Counted from the first letter of the stretch, positions 1 to 8,954 are shown. The stretch is 13,000 nt of DNA from Candidatus Margulisiibacteriota bacterium (GCA_041650635.1 JBAZKV010000033.1:1-13000), one strand, 5' to 3'. Notes: generated by a model not told the origin, from the sequence alone. Translations and numbers: made by a program.

Positions 1-1066
1 AGGCGGCAAGAGCGGCCGCCATGGCAGTTGCAACCCCTATCTCTCCCTGGCAGCCCACCTCGGCACCTGCAAGACTGGCGTTCTGCTTGCAGATAAAACC
101 TATGAGAGCCGCCGCCAGCATGGCCTCTCTTATCTTTTTCCTAGGCACTTTAAAATGATAGTGTGCAGCGTAAAGCGCCGCAGGTATCACTCCTGCCGAA
201 CCAAGAGTGGGAGCCGTCACAACTTTGTGGTAAGAAGCATTCTCTTCAGCCGCCGCTATTGCATATGAGCTTAACAGGGCTATGAACCTGCCGGGAAGAT
301 GCTCCGGAGCATTATGCCGGCCATAAAGCGATTTTGCTTTTTTTTGAAGCCCTATCGGCCCGTCAAGCACACCCTCGCTCTTTAAGCCCCGTTCAACGCT
401 GTCAAGCATTACATCGATAATGGTATCCAGCTTCTTTTCTATCTCTTCCTTATTCAACCCCGCTACAGCCTGCTCGTTCTCGAGCATTACGGCGGCAAGG
501 CCCTTTTTTTTCTCCTCGCAAAGGGCAATGAATTCCTTCATATTGGAGTATTTGTGGACGGGACCGGCGCCTCCTGCATGCGGCTGCCCCTTCCATTTGA
601 TAAAGCCGCCGCCTGTTGAATAATACTCTTTTTCAAAGACCGGCTTTCCTTTTGAAAGGAGTTTAAAAACAAGCGTGTTCTGGAAAGGAAAAGAATGTTC
701 TACCGCGTCAAAAATGATGTCTTTTGGAGTAAAGTTAACCTGGGACTGCCCTATTTTCATGGCATAGGTCTTGTCCCCGGCTTTTCTGAGTTTTTCTATT
801 ATATCCGGGTCGCAGGTATCCGGAGCCTGCCCTATAAGGCCCGCGGTCGCAGCAAAATCGGTGGCATGCCCCTTTCCCGTGGCGCTTAAAGAGCCGAACA
901 GATGGACCTCAAGCTTATCGACCGAGGATGCTGCTTCTTTAGGCAGTTCCTGGATGCTTTTTACAAAGTCCGCAGCCGCCCTCATCGGGGCTATCGTGTG
1001 CGAACTGGACGGGCCGGGGCCTATCTTGAACAGTTCAAAAATAGAGAGGCTTATCGGTTCTTTCAT
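1..1066 (-). CDS. sdaA: L-serine dehydratase (L-serine ammonia-lyase), single-chain iron-sulfur type, partial at 3' end
   Basis: Deaminates L-serine to pyruvate and ammonia in the cytoplasm using a [4Fe-4S] cluster. I translated this gene by hand from 1066 down to the window edge (about 355 residues; the C-terminus is missing). Family marks seen: the GPGPSSSHT segment near residues 16-24, the TGKGHATD segment, a central GGGFIKW-type region, and the C-terminal block GFICKQNASLAGAEVGCQGE with cysteines at about 326 and 339. Cys339 in CQGE matches a conserved cluster ligand of this family; the other cluster ligands would lie beyond the window. Both the beta (regulatory) and alpha (catalytic) halves are on one chain, as in E. 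coli SdaA. The start at 1066 has a GAGGAAA Shine-Dalgarno that overlaps the stop of the transporter 7 bp upstream, so the two are almost certainly co-transcribed. Identity is secure. Confidence 0.95.
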   Translation of the reverse strand, partial: MKEPISLSIFELFKIGPGPSSSHTIAPMRAAADFVKSIQELPKEAASSVDKLEVHLFGSLSATGKGHATDFAATAGLIGQAPDTCDPDIIEKLRKAGDKTYAMKIGQSQVNFTPKDIIFDAVEHSFPFQNTLVFKLLSKGKPVFEKEYYSTGGGFIKWKGQPHAGGAGPVHKYSNMKEFIALCEEKKKGLAAVMLENEQAVAGLNKEEIEKKLDTIIDVMLDSVERGLKSEGVLDGPIGLQKKAKSLYGRHNAPEHLPGRFIALLSSYAIAAAEENASYHKVVTAPTLGSAGVIPAALYAAHYHFKVPRKKIREAMLAAALIGFICKQNASLAGAEVGCQGEIGVATAMAAALAA

Positions 1067-1073
1067 AGTTTCC

Positions 1074-2756
1074 TCACATCAGGTTTATTATAATGCTGCC
1101 CATAACGGTAAGGAACACATTGGCAAAAGCAAAAGGAGCGGCAAAGCCAAGCGACATCACCTTGCTCTGGGCATCCTCCTGGAGAGCAGCAAGCGCCGGA
1201 GGAATAACGCGCGAGCCCATAAGCCCTCCCAAAAGCAGGACGGGGTTCATCTTGAGAATGTACCTGCCGAACACCACGCCAAGAAGTATGGGAACTATCG
1301 CAAGCACGATCCCCGACAAAAAAACCGAAAGGCCGTTGGCCGCAATGGCAGCCAAAGCCTGCTTTCCGCTGGTTAGCCCTATACAGGCCACAAAAAGCGT
1401 AAGGCCAAGGTCAGATAGCAGCCACTGCGCCGCGTCCGGCATCTGGCCAAAGGTGGGATGCTTGCTCCGTAACCAACCCGCAAACAGGCCCGCGACAAGA
1501 ACACCGCCTCCCACCCCCAAAGTAATTGGGATACCGGCCAGGGGAAGGACAAGAGAGCCGATCAAAGTCCCCAGCACGCAGCCTGCTCCTACCATTACCA
1601 GATCGGTCACGGGAGTGTGCCTCATGGCATATCCTATCTTTTCTACAGCCCTGTCCACTGCTTCTTTTGTCCCCACTATCTGCACAATGTCGGAATTGTT
1701 TATTACAGTATCCCTTGTAATTGGAAGTTCCATGCCCTGTCTGGTCATCCTTACAAGAAAAACCCCCCTAACGAAAGGCTCTTTGGCTATTTCTCCAAGC
1801 GTTCTGCCTATCACTCCGGGATCAAGGACGCAGACCTCAAGTATCTCCCCTACTATTTCCGCCATGGAGGAAGTTTCAACCTCTTTGCCTATCAACGCCC
1901 CAACCCCGCAGAGCGCTGCCCGTCCTCCCGCCACCAGAAGTGTATCTGAGACTTCTATTCTTGTATCGGGCAAGGCATCCATCAGTGCGGTACCCCTTTT
2001 TATCTTGTCTATTTCGGCCCTCTCCGGAAACCCCGCTTCCGCCTCCGCCACTGTGCGGCCCGCAAGGTCCTTATTTTCCACTCGGTAAGCCCGCAGGCCT
2101 GCTATCCTGGACCAGGAAAAAAGGTCCGGATCGCTGCCCGGCCCCGATGAGGCCCCCATTTTTTCTTCCAGCGCCTTTGCCTCTTTTTTGAGGTTGACAC
2201 CCATCATTCCGGGAAGCAGCTTGAACAAAAGAATGACACCAACGGTTCCAAAAAGATAAGTAATGGCATACGATACCGCTATGTTGTTGTCCAGGTTCTG
2301 TTTTTCGCTCTCGCTTACTGAAAGGTGTTCCACTGCCCCGGTTGCCGTTCCTATGACCGCGGACTGGGTCATGGCTCCCGCGAACAAACCGGCCGTGGTA
2401 CCTTTGTCATAGTGCAGCGCCTTGCCCAGCACAACAGCTGTCCCAAGTCCGGCAAGCGCCACAAAAAGCGCCAGCAGAAGGTAATTAAGTCCTTCCTTTT
2501 TTAAACTGCCAAAGAACTGCGGCCCCACTTGGTAGCCTATGCAAAAAGCGAACAGGGAAAAAGCTATGTCCTTAAGTATTGCAGGAACGCCGGAGGAGAA
2601 CTGGCCCAGGACCATGGCAATAAGAAGGACCGAAGCCGTGGCTCCAAGGCTGAACCCTTTGAACTTAAGTTTTCCGACAAGATAGCCGAGAGCAAGGGAC
2701 AAAAAGACCAGGACCTCGGGACTCTGGCTGACTATCTGGGCAAGTTCTGCGGTCAT
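1074..2756 (-). CDS. Aspartate:alanine exchanger-family transporter (AspT/YidE type)
   Basis: A 560-residue membrane transporter of the AAEx family, whose characterised member AspT swaps aspartate for alanine. Layout seen: five or so hydrophobic segments in residues 13-185, a hydrophilic middle of about 200-375 containing two RCK_C (TrkA_C)-like units (for example around RVENKDLAGRTVAEAEAGFP and ILEVCVLDPGVIGRTLGEIA), then a second set of membrane segments to the C-terminus. The duplicated membrane halves carry the matched segments FAGAMTQSAVIGTATGA and LGGLMGSRVIPPALAAL. Length agrees with AspT (about 540). The start at 2756 has AAAGGA seven bases upstream and a promoter just before it. It is followed at 7 bp by L-serine dehydratase, so the natural cargo may be serine or a related amino acid; that is inference from context, and family members have varied or unknown substrates. 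Confidence 0.88.
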   Translation of the reverse strand: MTAELAQIVSQSPEVLVFLSLALGYLVGKLKFKGFSLGATASVLLIAMVLGQFSSGVPAILKDIAFSLFAFCIGYQVGPQFFGSLKKEGLNYLLLALFVALAGLGTAVVLGKALHYDKGTTAGLFAGAMTQSAVIGTATGAVEHLSVSESEKQNLDNNIAVSYAITYLFGTVGVILLFKLLPGMMGVNLKKEAKALEEKMGASSGPGSDPDLFSWSRIAGLRAYRVENKDLAGRTVAEAEAGFPERAEIDKIKRGTALMDALPDTRIEVSDTLLVAGGRAALCGVGALIGKEVETSSMAEIVGEILEVCVLDPGVIGRTLGEIAKEPFVRGVFLVRMTRQGMELPITRDTVINNSDIVQIVGTKEAVDRAVEKIGYAMRHTPVTDLVMVGAGCVLGTLIGSLVLPLAGIPITLGVGGGVLVAGLFAGWLRSKHPTFGQMPDAAQWLLSDLGLTLFVACIGLTSGKQALAAIAANGLSVFLSGIVLAIVPILLGVVFGRYILKMNPVLLLGGLMGSRVIPPALAALQEDAQSKVMSLGFAAPFAFANVFLTVMGSIIINLM

Positions 2757-2785
2757 AGATATGTCCTTTCGGAAAGGTTTTAGAA

Positions 2786-2814
2786 ATTATACAACAAAGG
2801 ACTTATTAGGTAAA
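2786..2814 (-). promoter_or_regulatory. Sigma70-type promoter of the transporter-serine dehydratase operon
   Basis: Read on the minus strand there is TTTACC, a 17-base spacer and a perfect TATAAT, ending 29 bases before the transporter ATG. The predicted transcript has a leader of about 22 bases containing an AAAGGA Shine-Dalgarno. The promoter starts immediately behind the hydrolase stop, so the operon has its own transcription start. Confidence 0.6.
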
Positions 2815-2819
2815 TGATT

Positions 2820-3797
2820 TTATTTGAGGAGAGCATCAAAAAAATCGGCCGTTCTTTTCATGACCAGAGGCCAGGCCTTGATGAACTCATGCGGCTCCCC
2901 TTCATATATGTAGAGAGCGCTTTCCTTGCCAAGCCCCTTGAGCCGCTCCTGGAGTTTTTTGGACCAGGACAAAGGAACAGAGTCGTCTTTTGTTCCGTGA
3001 TGTATCATGACAGGGTCCATGATATTGGACAGGTAGCCTCTGACCGAAAGGGAATCCCAGAAAGCCGGGTTCGAGTCCGGCGTACCGTACCTATCTATTA
3101 TATTGTGCCTGACGGGACTTGCCCCGTATTTGGCAGGGATCTTTTTTTCTTCCCTGGCCGGCCTTCTTGCTATCCATCTTTCAAAGTTATCGCGGTAGTC
3201 TATGCTGGTGGGAGCCATCAGCACATAGGCTTTTACCAGGCCGGGCTTAGAGGCCATCATATTTAGCGCAATGCCCCCTCCCATCGAATGGCCCAGCATT
3301 CCGATATTGTCCTTATCAACAAAGTCGAGGGTAGAATTCTTGAGAGCATAGACCGCATTGATAACATCTTCCGTATAACCGGTATAGAGCCGGTATTCGT
3401 TGTCCGGATCCTTATCCGAGAAGGCATGGTTGCGGTAATCCGGGTGGAGCACAACATATCCCCTTTTGGCAAGATAGTCCTGTTCGCGCTTTAGCCCTCT
3501 GCCGCTGGTATAGACCTTTGTGCTTATATAGCCGTGAGCCGTGATAATAACAGGGAAAGGACCGCTGCCTTTAGGAACGTTCATTATGCCGGAAATGCTC
3601 AAGTCGCCGCTTTTGTAAGTTATATAGTAGCGGGTATAATCCTTTTCTTTTGCGAGAGTATGTACGAGCTTAAGCTCTCTGCCGTAATATCGCTTTTGCT
3701 GCAGCGCCTTAAGCGAAACATCGGACGGATCAACAGCCGCTGCGCAGCACGAAGCAAAAAAAACCGCAACAAGAATAACTGCCGGTAATTTTGACAT
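2820..3797 (-). CDS. Secreted alpha/beta hydrolase, prolyl oligopeptidase (S9)-like fold
   Basis: A 325-residue serine hydrolase. The nucleophile is Ser171 in GHSMGGG, the acid is Asp271 or Asp272 in HHGTKDDSVP and the base is His303 in EGEPHEF, the usual order for this fold. The oxyanion strand is FPVIITAHGY (81-90). The N-terminus is MSKLPAVILVAVFFASCCAA, a signal peptide, possibly a lipoprotein one at FASC although residue -3 is Phe. A longer reading from TTG at 3833 is open, but that TTG is the first base of a TTGACA -35 box, so I take the ATG at 3797, which sits six bases after the -10 and has no Shine-Dalgarno. Substrate unknown: acyl-peptide, ester or dienelactone-like compounds are all possible. 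Neighbours give no clear pathway. Confidence 0.85.
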   Translation of the reverse strand: MSKLPAVILVAVFFASCCAAAVDPSDVSLKALQQKRYYGRELKLVHTLAKEKDYTRYYITYKSGDLSISGIMNVPKGSGPFPVIITAHGYISTKVYTSGRGLKREQDYLAKRGYVVLHPDYRNHAFSDKDPDNEYRLYTGYTEDVINAVYALKNSTLDFVDKDNIGMLGHSMGGGIALNMMASKPGLVKAYVLMAPTSIDYRDNFERWIARRPAREEKKIPAKYGASPVRHNIIDRYGTPDSNPAFWDSLSVRGYLSNIMDPVMIHHGTKDDSVPLSWSKKLQERLKGLGKESALYIYEGEPHEFIKAWPLVMKRTADFFDALLK

Positions 3798-3803
3798 GAG
3801 AAA

Positions 3804-3833
3804 ATAATAACCTGCCGATGCAATAAGTGTCAA
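3804..3833 (-). promoter_or_regulatory. Promoter of the alpha/beta hydrolase, predicted leaderless
   Basis: Minus strand: perfect TTGACA (3833-3828), 18-base spacer, TATTAT (3809-3804, five of six matches), then TTTCTC and ATG. Normal spacing of +1 from the -10 box puts transcription start at the A of the ATG. No Shine-Dalgarno precedes the ATG. The -35 box begins 12 bases after the MsrBA stop codon. Confidence 0.65.
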
Positions 3834-3844
3834 TTAAGAGGCCG

Positions 3845-4855
3845 TTAATGTGCGGACTTATGGCCGTCTTTTTTCTCAAGATATCGCTGATGATATTCTT
3901 CTGCCCTAAAAAAGTCCTTTGCCGGAAGTATCTGCGTAACGACGGGACTGTTGTATCTGCGGCTTCTTTCCAGTTTTTCTTTCGATCTTTGCGCTGCTTC
4001 CTTTTGCGAAGGAGAATAATAGAAGATCACGGACCTGTATTGATCTCCGACATCCGGGCCCTGTCTGTTCAACTGCGTCGGATCATGTATACTCCAGAAA
4101 ACATCAAGCAGTTTTTCGTAGGGGATAGTTCCGGGATCAAATTTAACATGCACCACTTCTGCATGGCCCGTATCCCCGCGGCAGACTTCTTCATAAGATG
4201 GTTCCGGGACCTGTCCTCCTGCATAACCCGCAGCAGTATCAATAACTCCGGCAAGTTTTCTAAATTCCTCTTCCACATGCCAAAAGCAGCCACCCCCGAA
4301 AGCGGCTTCGTCAAACTTGCTTTTACCTGACCGAACAAACATTAGAGCAATACCGTTTATGCAATATCTTTTTCCTGAAGGAGGCGGGCCATCGTCAAAC
4401 ACATGGCCGAGGTGAGAACCGCACCTGGCACAAAGAACTTCGGTTCTCATGCTGCCAAGCAAGAAGTCTTCCTTATATGCTATGTTGAGGTCCGAAACAG
4501 GCTCAAAATAGCTGGGCCACCCGGTACCTGAATCAAATTTTGCGTTCGTTGTAAAAAGATCGGTGCCGCACCGAACACATTTATAGATGCCGAGCTCCTT
4601 CGATTCTATTAGAAACGGGCAGCTAAAAGACCGCTCGGTAGCTTTTCTTGTTGTTATTTCATACTGCTCTGGCGTCAAGATCTTTTTCCATTCCTCATCT
4701 GGTCTGCTAACCCTGTTCACTATAACGACTTTGCCTATCTCAGAGTCAAAGATCTTCATCTTGCCGTTTTCTTTTTTCATAGAAAGCCCTCCCCCAAGAA
4801 AAGCCAAGGTCAGCAATGCTGCAATAATACATATTGAGGCCCTCTTAATATCCAC
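3845..4855 (-). CDS. msrBA: Bifunctional methionine sulfoxide reductase, MsrB-MsrA fusion with N-terminal signal segment
   Basis: Repairs both stereoisomers of methionine sulfoxide. Residues about 52-175 are MsrB: zinc cysteines 93, 96, 142 and 145 (CVRCG and CARCG), the GTGWPSYF segment, and catalytic Cys165 in RYCINGIALMF. Residues about 183-325 are MsrA with catalytic Cys190 in AFGGGCFW and later GYAGG and DPTQLNRQGPDVGDQYRS segments. The order MsrB then MsrA is the reverse of the PilB-type fusion. From the GTG at 4855 the protein starts with a KR-containing n-region and a hydrophobic stretch ending GGGLS, so it is probably exported or membrane-anchored. A second start, ATG at residue 26, has a strong GGAGG seven bases before it and would give a cytoplasmic form. 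I chose GTG because it gives a sensible signal segment and has AGGTG eight bases upstream. Confidence 0.93.
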   Translation of the reverse strand: MDIKRASICIIAALLTLAFLGGGLSMKKENGKMKIFDSEIGKVVIVNRVSRPDEEWKKILTPEQYEITTRKATERSFSCPFLIESKELGIYKCVRCGTDLFTTNAKFDSGTGWPSYFEPVSDLNIAYKEDFLLGSMRTEVLCARCGSHLGHVFDDGPPPSGKRYCINGIALMFVRSGKSKFDEAAFGGGCFWHVEEEFRKLAGVIDTAAGYAGGQVPEPSYEEVCRGDTGHAEVVHVKFDPGTIPYEKLLDVFWSIHDPTQLNRQGPDVGDQYRSVIFYYSPSQKEAAQRSKEKLERSRRYNSPVVTQILPAKDFFRAEEYHQRYLEKKDGHKSAH

Positions 4856-4944
4856 CTATAGAACACCTGCACCGGCAGCCCATTACTACAGACATTCTAC
4901 ACCTCAAGGGGTAATCCAACAAATTCTATTTTTCAGAAAGGTTC

Positions 4945-4964
4945 CCTGCCTGTCATCAGGCAGG
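4945..4964. repeat. Perfect 8-bp hairpin, REP-like
   Basis: CCTGCCTG, loop TCAT, CAGGCAGG. It lies between the divergent msrBA and helicase genes, where no transcript needs to end, so a terminator role is unlikely. Hairpins of this CCTGCCTG...CAGGCAGG kind occur as dispersed repeats in many candidate-phylum genomes; that statement is general knowledge, and only one copy is visible here. Confidence 0.6.
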
Positions 4965-5000
4965 TCTGTCCACTTTTTCACAAAAGAAAAGCGGACATTT

Positions 5001-5017
5001 CTGTTATCTGTTATCTG
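5001..5017. repeat. Short heptamer repeat, CTGTTAT units
   Basis: Two complete CTGTTAT units and a third started (CTG). Heptamer period is the same as the TTGGAAA array at 9631-9680. It is short enough to be chance on its own, but sits in the same repeat-rich intergenic region as the hairpin at 4945. Confidence 0.45.
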
Positions 5018-5038
5018 CAACTTTGATCTCCACATAAC

Positions 5039-5047
5039 TGCTATAAT
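5039..5047 (+). promoter_or_regulatory. Extended -10 promoter of the helicase, predicted leaderless
   Basis: TGC followed by a perfect TATAAT, i.e. an extended -10, then AGAATA and ATG at 5054. No good -35 is visible at 16-18 bases, which an extended -10 can tolerate. No Shine-Dalgarno exists, and +1 is predicted at or next to the ATG. Confidence 0.65.
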
Positions 5048-5053
5048 AGAATA

Positions 5054-6253
<1,200 letters not shown>

Positions 6254-6412
6254 AGAACTCGCATTTTTCACAGATATCCGTCCTGTTGACCTTAACAATG
6301 TAGTCTTTGCCTCTTATCCCCTTAGCGCCGTCCTTTCTCATCAGTTCTATGCAGGGGGGAGTTTTTGACCTGCAGCCGTGCCTGTTGTCGCAGTTCATGC
6401 AAAAGCCCATGT

Positions 6413-7360
6413 TCAGGACTCCAGGGCTGACATCAACCTGCCGAACCTTGACGGGGCTTCGCATTTAAAATAGTGGGAGACATTGCCGTATTCAAACGCG
6501 AGGCTGCAGGCGTGAAGGAAGATCTCGTTCTTTTCCAGTCGGTATTCCCGGGGAAAAGCTTTCTTGTCAAATCCGTAAAAAACATCCCCTATAACGGGAT
6601 GGCCTATAGAAGACAGATGCGCCCTTATCTGATGGGTCCTGCCGGTCTTTATCTCAACTTCCAGGTAGGCCGCGCCCCTCAGCCTTTTCAGGACTCTGTA
6701 TATTGAGACCGATCTCTTTGAGCCCTTCTCGGCTGCCTCCGAGGCCACGGTCCTTACCAGAAAACCCTCTTTGACCTTTCTGAGAGGAGTATCTATGGTG
6801 CCAAGATCGGACTCAAAGTCACCCTGCGCTATGACAAGGTATTTTTTCTGCACCCCTCCGTCCTTCATTAATTTGCATAGGGCCTTAAAGGCCTGCAGGG
6901 TCTTTGCCGTTATAATGAGGCCCGAAGCCCTCTTATCAAGGCGGTGTACAAGCCCAAGGTAAGCAACCCCCGCAAATTCCTTTGACAGCTTAGGATATCT
7001 GCCCAGGAGCGCACTGATAAGCGAGTTCTTTTTGTGCAGCCTGTCGGGAGTGGAAGAAAGCCCGGCAGGCTTATTGATGATGAGAAACTCGTCGTTTTCA
7101 AACTGCACATCAAGGTCCAGATCCTCGTTGGGAGCAATTAGTATGCTTGAGGCAGGTTTTACAAGGCCCTCTATCTTGTCGTTTTCCTCAAGAGCCCTGT
7201 CCGGCCTTACATTGCTGTCATTAACAAGCACATAGCCGGCCTTTATGGATTCTTTGATGTCCTTGCGCTTTAGTCCGGGATATTTTTTCTTCAGGTACTT
7301 GTCCAGCCTTGTGCCTTTTGCGGCGGTTTCTGCTGCCAGGGAAAATCTTTTGTTCTTCAT
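6413..7360 (-). CDS. RluA-family ribosomal RNA pseudouridine synthase
   Basis: Converts specific uridines in 23S rRNA (or tRNA) to pseudouridine. The 315 residues hold an N-terminal S4 RNA-binding domain (about 17-65, starting TRLDKYLKKKYPGLKRKDI) and a catalytic domain. The catalytic aspartate is Asp142 in LVHRLDKRASG, where the usual Thr of HRLDxxTSG is Ala. Further marks are INKPAG (95-100) and the C-terminal KTGRTHQIRAHLSSIGHPVIGD. S4 plus this motif fits RluC/RluD-like enzymes; the target site cannot be told from sequence. It starts 13 bases after the L,D-transpeptidase stop, with only a weak GGAC ribosome binding site, and is followed two bases later by the cysteine-rich gene. Confidence 0.92.
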   Translation of the reverse strand: MKNKRFSLAAETAAKGTRLDKYLKKKYPGLKRKDIKESIKAGYVLVNDSNVRPDRALEENDKIEGLVKPASSILIAPNEDLDLDVQFENDEFLIINKPAGLSSTPDRLHKKNSLISALLGRYPKLSKEFAGVAYLGLVHRLDKRASGLIITAKTLQAFKALCKLMKDGGVQKKYLVIAQGDFESDLGTIDTPLRKVKEGFLVRTVASEAAEKGSKRSVSIYRVLKRLRGAAYLEVEIKTGRTHQIRAHLSSIGHPVIGDVFYGFDKKAFPREYRLEKNEIFLHACSLAFEYGNVSHYFKCEAPSRFGRLMSALES

Positions 7361-7373
7361 TTTGTCCGCAGTT

Positions 7374-8044
7374 CTAATTCAGGATGAGGATCGGCGTGCC
7401 CTCGTCAATATTGGCATAAAGGTATCGTAAAACCCTGTGCTCAACCGCTATGCATCCCCGGGTATTGTCGCTTTTTGTCACTCTGATAAGGCCCGGTTCT
7501 CTTCTTTCCATGGTATCGACAGCGGCCCTCATATAGGTAGGGGCCCCGTGGATGCCGTAGGTCCCTCCCAGAGGAGTATCCCAGGGCGGGGTCTGCCGGA
7601 GCAGATTGGCCTTCACAATTCTCCTGTAATCAGAAACGCTCAATCTGCTCCCAAGCTCAATGGCCCTGTTTGCTACTGCGACACTGGGCCAGCTGATGCC
7701 GAGAAAAAGAGTGTACCGGCTGTTTGGGTTCTTCTGGCAAATGTAGAATTCCCCTTCAGGCGTCTCATTGATGCCCCCGGAGCCTATGGCAATAGGAGCC
7801 GGAAATTCTATATTAAAGCCCTTGTAATTAGCTCTCCTGACCGGAATTCCGCCTCGGTTATAAAAGATGAGATGCCTTGACTTGAGACAACAAGAGAGTC
7901 CTGCCCGGGATGCTTAAGCGCGAACTCAAGAACTTTTGCATCGAGGCCCGACCCTGCTATCCGCGTGCCATTTCCGGCGGTGAACACCGCTGCCGCTGCT
8001 GCCGCAGCAAAAACCACGAATAATGCTACTTTTGGAAGCTTCAT
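7374..8044 (-). pseudogene. L,D-transpeptidase (YkuD domain) interrupted by a -1 frameshift
   Basis: Joins peptidoglycan stems or attaches proteins to them in the envelope. The signal peptide and first about 55 residues (MKLPKVALFVVFAAAAAA...DSLVVS) read from 8044 and that frame stops at 7808. The rest reads in another frame: KSRHLIFYNRGG, then IAIGSGGINETPEGEF, the catalytic His in GIHGAP and Cys in NTRGCIAVEH (Arg in place of the common His of SHGC), ending at 7374. The frames overlap between 7808 and 7913. Adding one base gives 672 bp, or 223 residues, normal for the family; an A lost from AAA near 7882 would join DSLVVSKSRHLIFY perfectly. This may be an assembly or sequencing error rather than true decay, since the rest is intact. 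It is next to a beta-lactamase-like gene and has its own promoter. Confidence 0.85.
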
Positions 8045-8050
8045 ATTATA

Positions 8051-8056
8051 ATTATA
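8051..8056 (-). promoter_or_regulatory. -10 box of the L,D-transpeptidase, predicted leaderless
   Basis: Minus strand reads TATAAT, TATAAT, ATG: the first box (8056-8051) lies exactly six bases before the start codon at 8044, and the second hexamer is the discriminator. There is no Shine-Dalgarno and no strong -35. The 43-base gap to the upstream gene holds the whole promoter. Confidence 0.55.
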
Positions 8057-8087
8057 TCCTATTTTCAGAGCAAAGAACGAGGTCGGT

Positions 8088-8948
8088 CTATCTGTAGCGC
8101 CTGTAAACAGCGGCGGAGACCTCGTTTATGACAAGCCGCGCGTCGCGGTCCTTTTTGAAGCCTTTTGTAAAGACCGCCAGCGCGTATGAGCCGCGCGGAG
8201 TATAGACAATGGCCGAATCATGAAGCACTCTTTCCAGGTTGCCGGTCTTGTTGGCACACTTAATTTCCCGGGGCAGCATTTTTGGTATGCCGAACCTGTA
8301 TTTTTGGTCCAGCATAAAGGACAGCATCTGTTTCCTTGATGATTTAGAAAACCCCCTGCCCTTCTGGATCCTTGAGAGAAGCTTGACAGTATCCAACGCT
8401 GTGGTGGTGTTTATCCTGGTCCCGGGAGCCTCTGCCAGTGCTGTTTCATCAAGCAGGCGCGTGGAAGTAAGTCCTATGGCCGAGCAATAGCTGTTAATAG
8501 CCTTTTTGCCGGCGGTGTTAACGCACAACCTGGTTGCACTGTTATCCGAAAGTGATATCATCAGCCGGCACAGGTTCCAGAGCCTGTAGGTATTGGGCCG
8601 CAGCCATTGCAGGACCCCGGCTCCCGGAAGTTTGTCCCTGTTCGTAAACATTACCTTCTTTTCGAGGTCCAGCAAGCCTCTGTCGGCCAGCGAATAGATA
8701 GCCGCCATAACGGGAAGCTTTATTATTGAAGCAGCGGGAAAAACCACACTTCCGTTAACGCTTATCCTTCGGCCTGTCCTGATGTCTTCAAAGGCTATAC
8801 CTATCCGGTATCCCTTTACAGTCCTTGAGCCGTAATTTTTACCGGCTATCACCCTGAGCTCTTTTTCCAGCCCGGCAAACCGGTTCTGCCCAAAAGCAGC
8901 ACCGGAAACCAGCACAAAAATAATTATCAAAGAGAAGATTCTTTGCAC
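8088..8948 (-). CDS. Class A beta-lactamase-like serine hydrolase, exported
   Basis: A 286-residue serine acyl-enzyme of the class A beta-lactamase/penicillin-recognising fold. It has a signal peptide (residues 1-20, cleavage near AFG-Q), the SxxK motif at Ser74-Lys77 (SIIK), SDN at 134-136 and KTG at 234-236. The omega-loop glutamate is Glu168 in the DETALAEAPG segment, but the position equal to Asn170 of class A enzymes is Ala172, and the ring around it is unlike TEM. It may therefore be a weak beta-lactamase or a peptidoglycan-linked hydrolase rather than a resistance enzyme. The start is GTG at 8948, six bases after a TATAAT box and without Shine-Dalgarno. It lies 43 bp before the L,D-transpeptidase gene; L,D-cross-linking and a beta-lactam-fold protein side by side suggest envelope work. 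Confidence 0.88.
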   Translation of the reverse strand: MQRIFSLIIIFVLVSGAAFGQNRFAGLEKELRVIAGKNYGSRTVKGYRIGIAFEDIRTGRRISVNGSVVFPAASIIKLPVMAAIYSLADRGLLDLEKKVMFTNRDKLPGAGVLQWLRPNTYRLWNLCRLMISLSDNSATRLCVNTAGKKAINSYCSAIGLTSTRLLDETALAEAPGTRINTTTALDTVKLLSRIQKGRGFSKSSRKQMLSFMLDQKYRFGIPKMLPREIKCANKTGNLERVLHDSAIVYTPRGSYALAVFTKGFKKDRDARLVINEVSAAVYRRYR

Positions 8949-8954
8949 ATTTTT

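Noticed and set aside
1093..2088. Long plus-strand open frame (331 codons) opposite the transporter
   Set aside because: It is antisense to a protein with clear family motifs, is rich in Pro/Ser/Thr/Arg as expected of a mirrored frame, and has no promoter or ribosome site.
3798..3833. TTG at 3833 as the hydrolase start
   Set aside because: This TTG is part of the TTGACA -35 box, and the ATG at 3797 gives a clean signal peptide and correct -10 spacing.
4945..4980. Hairpin followed by T-rich bases as a terminator
   Set aside because: It lies between two divergent genes, so neither transcript ends here; the T-run is also separated from the stem by several mixed bases.
7855..7900. Programmed -1 frameshift in the L,D-transpeptidase
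   Set aside because: No proper X-XXY-YYZ slippery heptamer is in the right frame. A slip on TTTT at about 7860 would skip the conserved KSRHLIF segment, so a missing base fits better.
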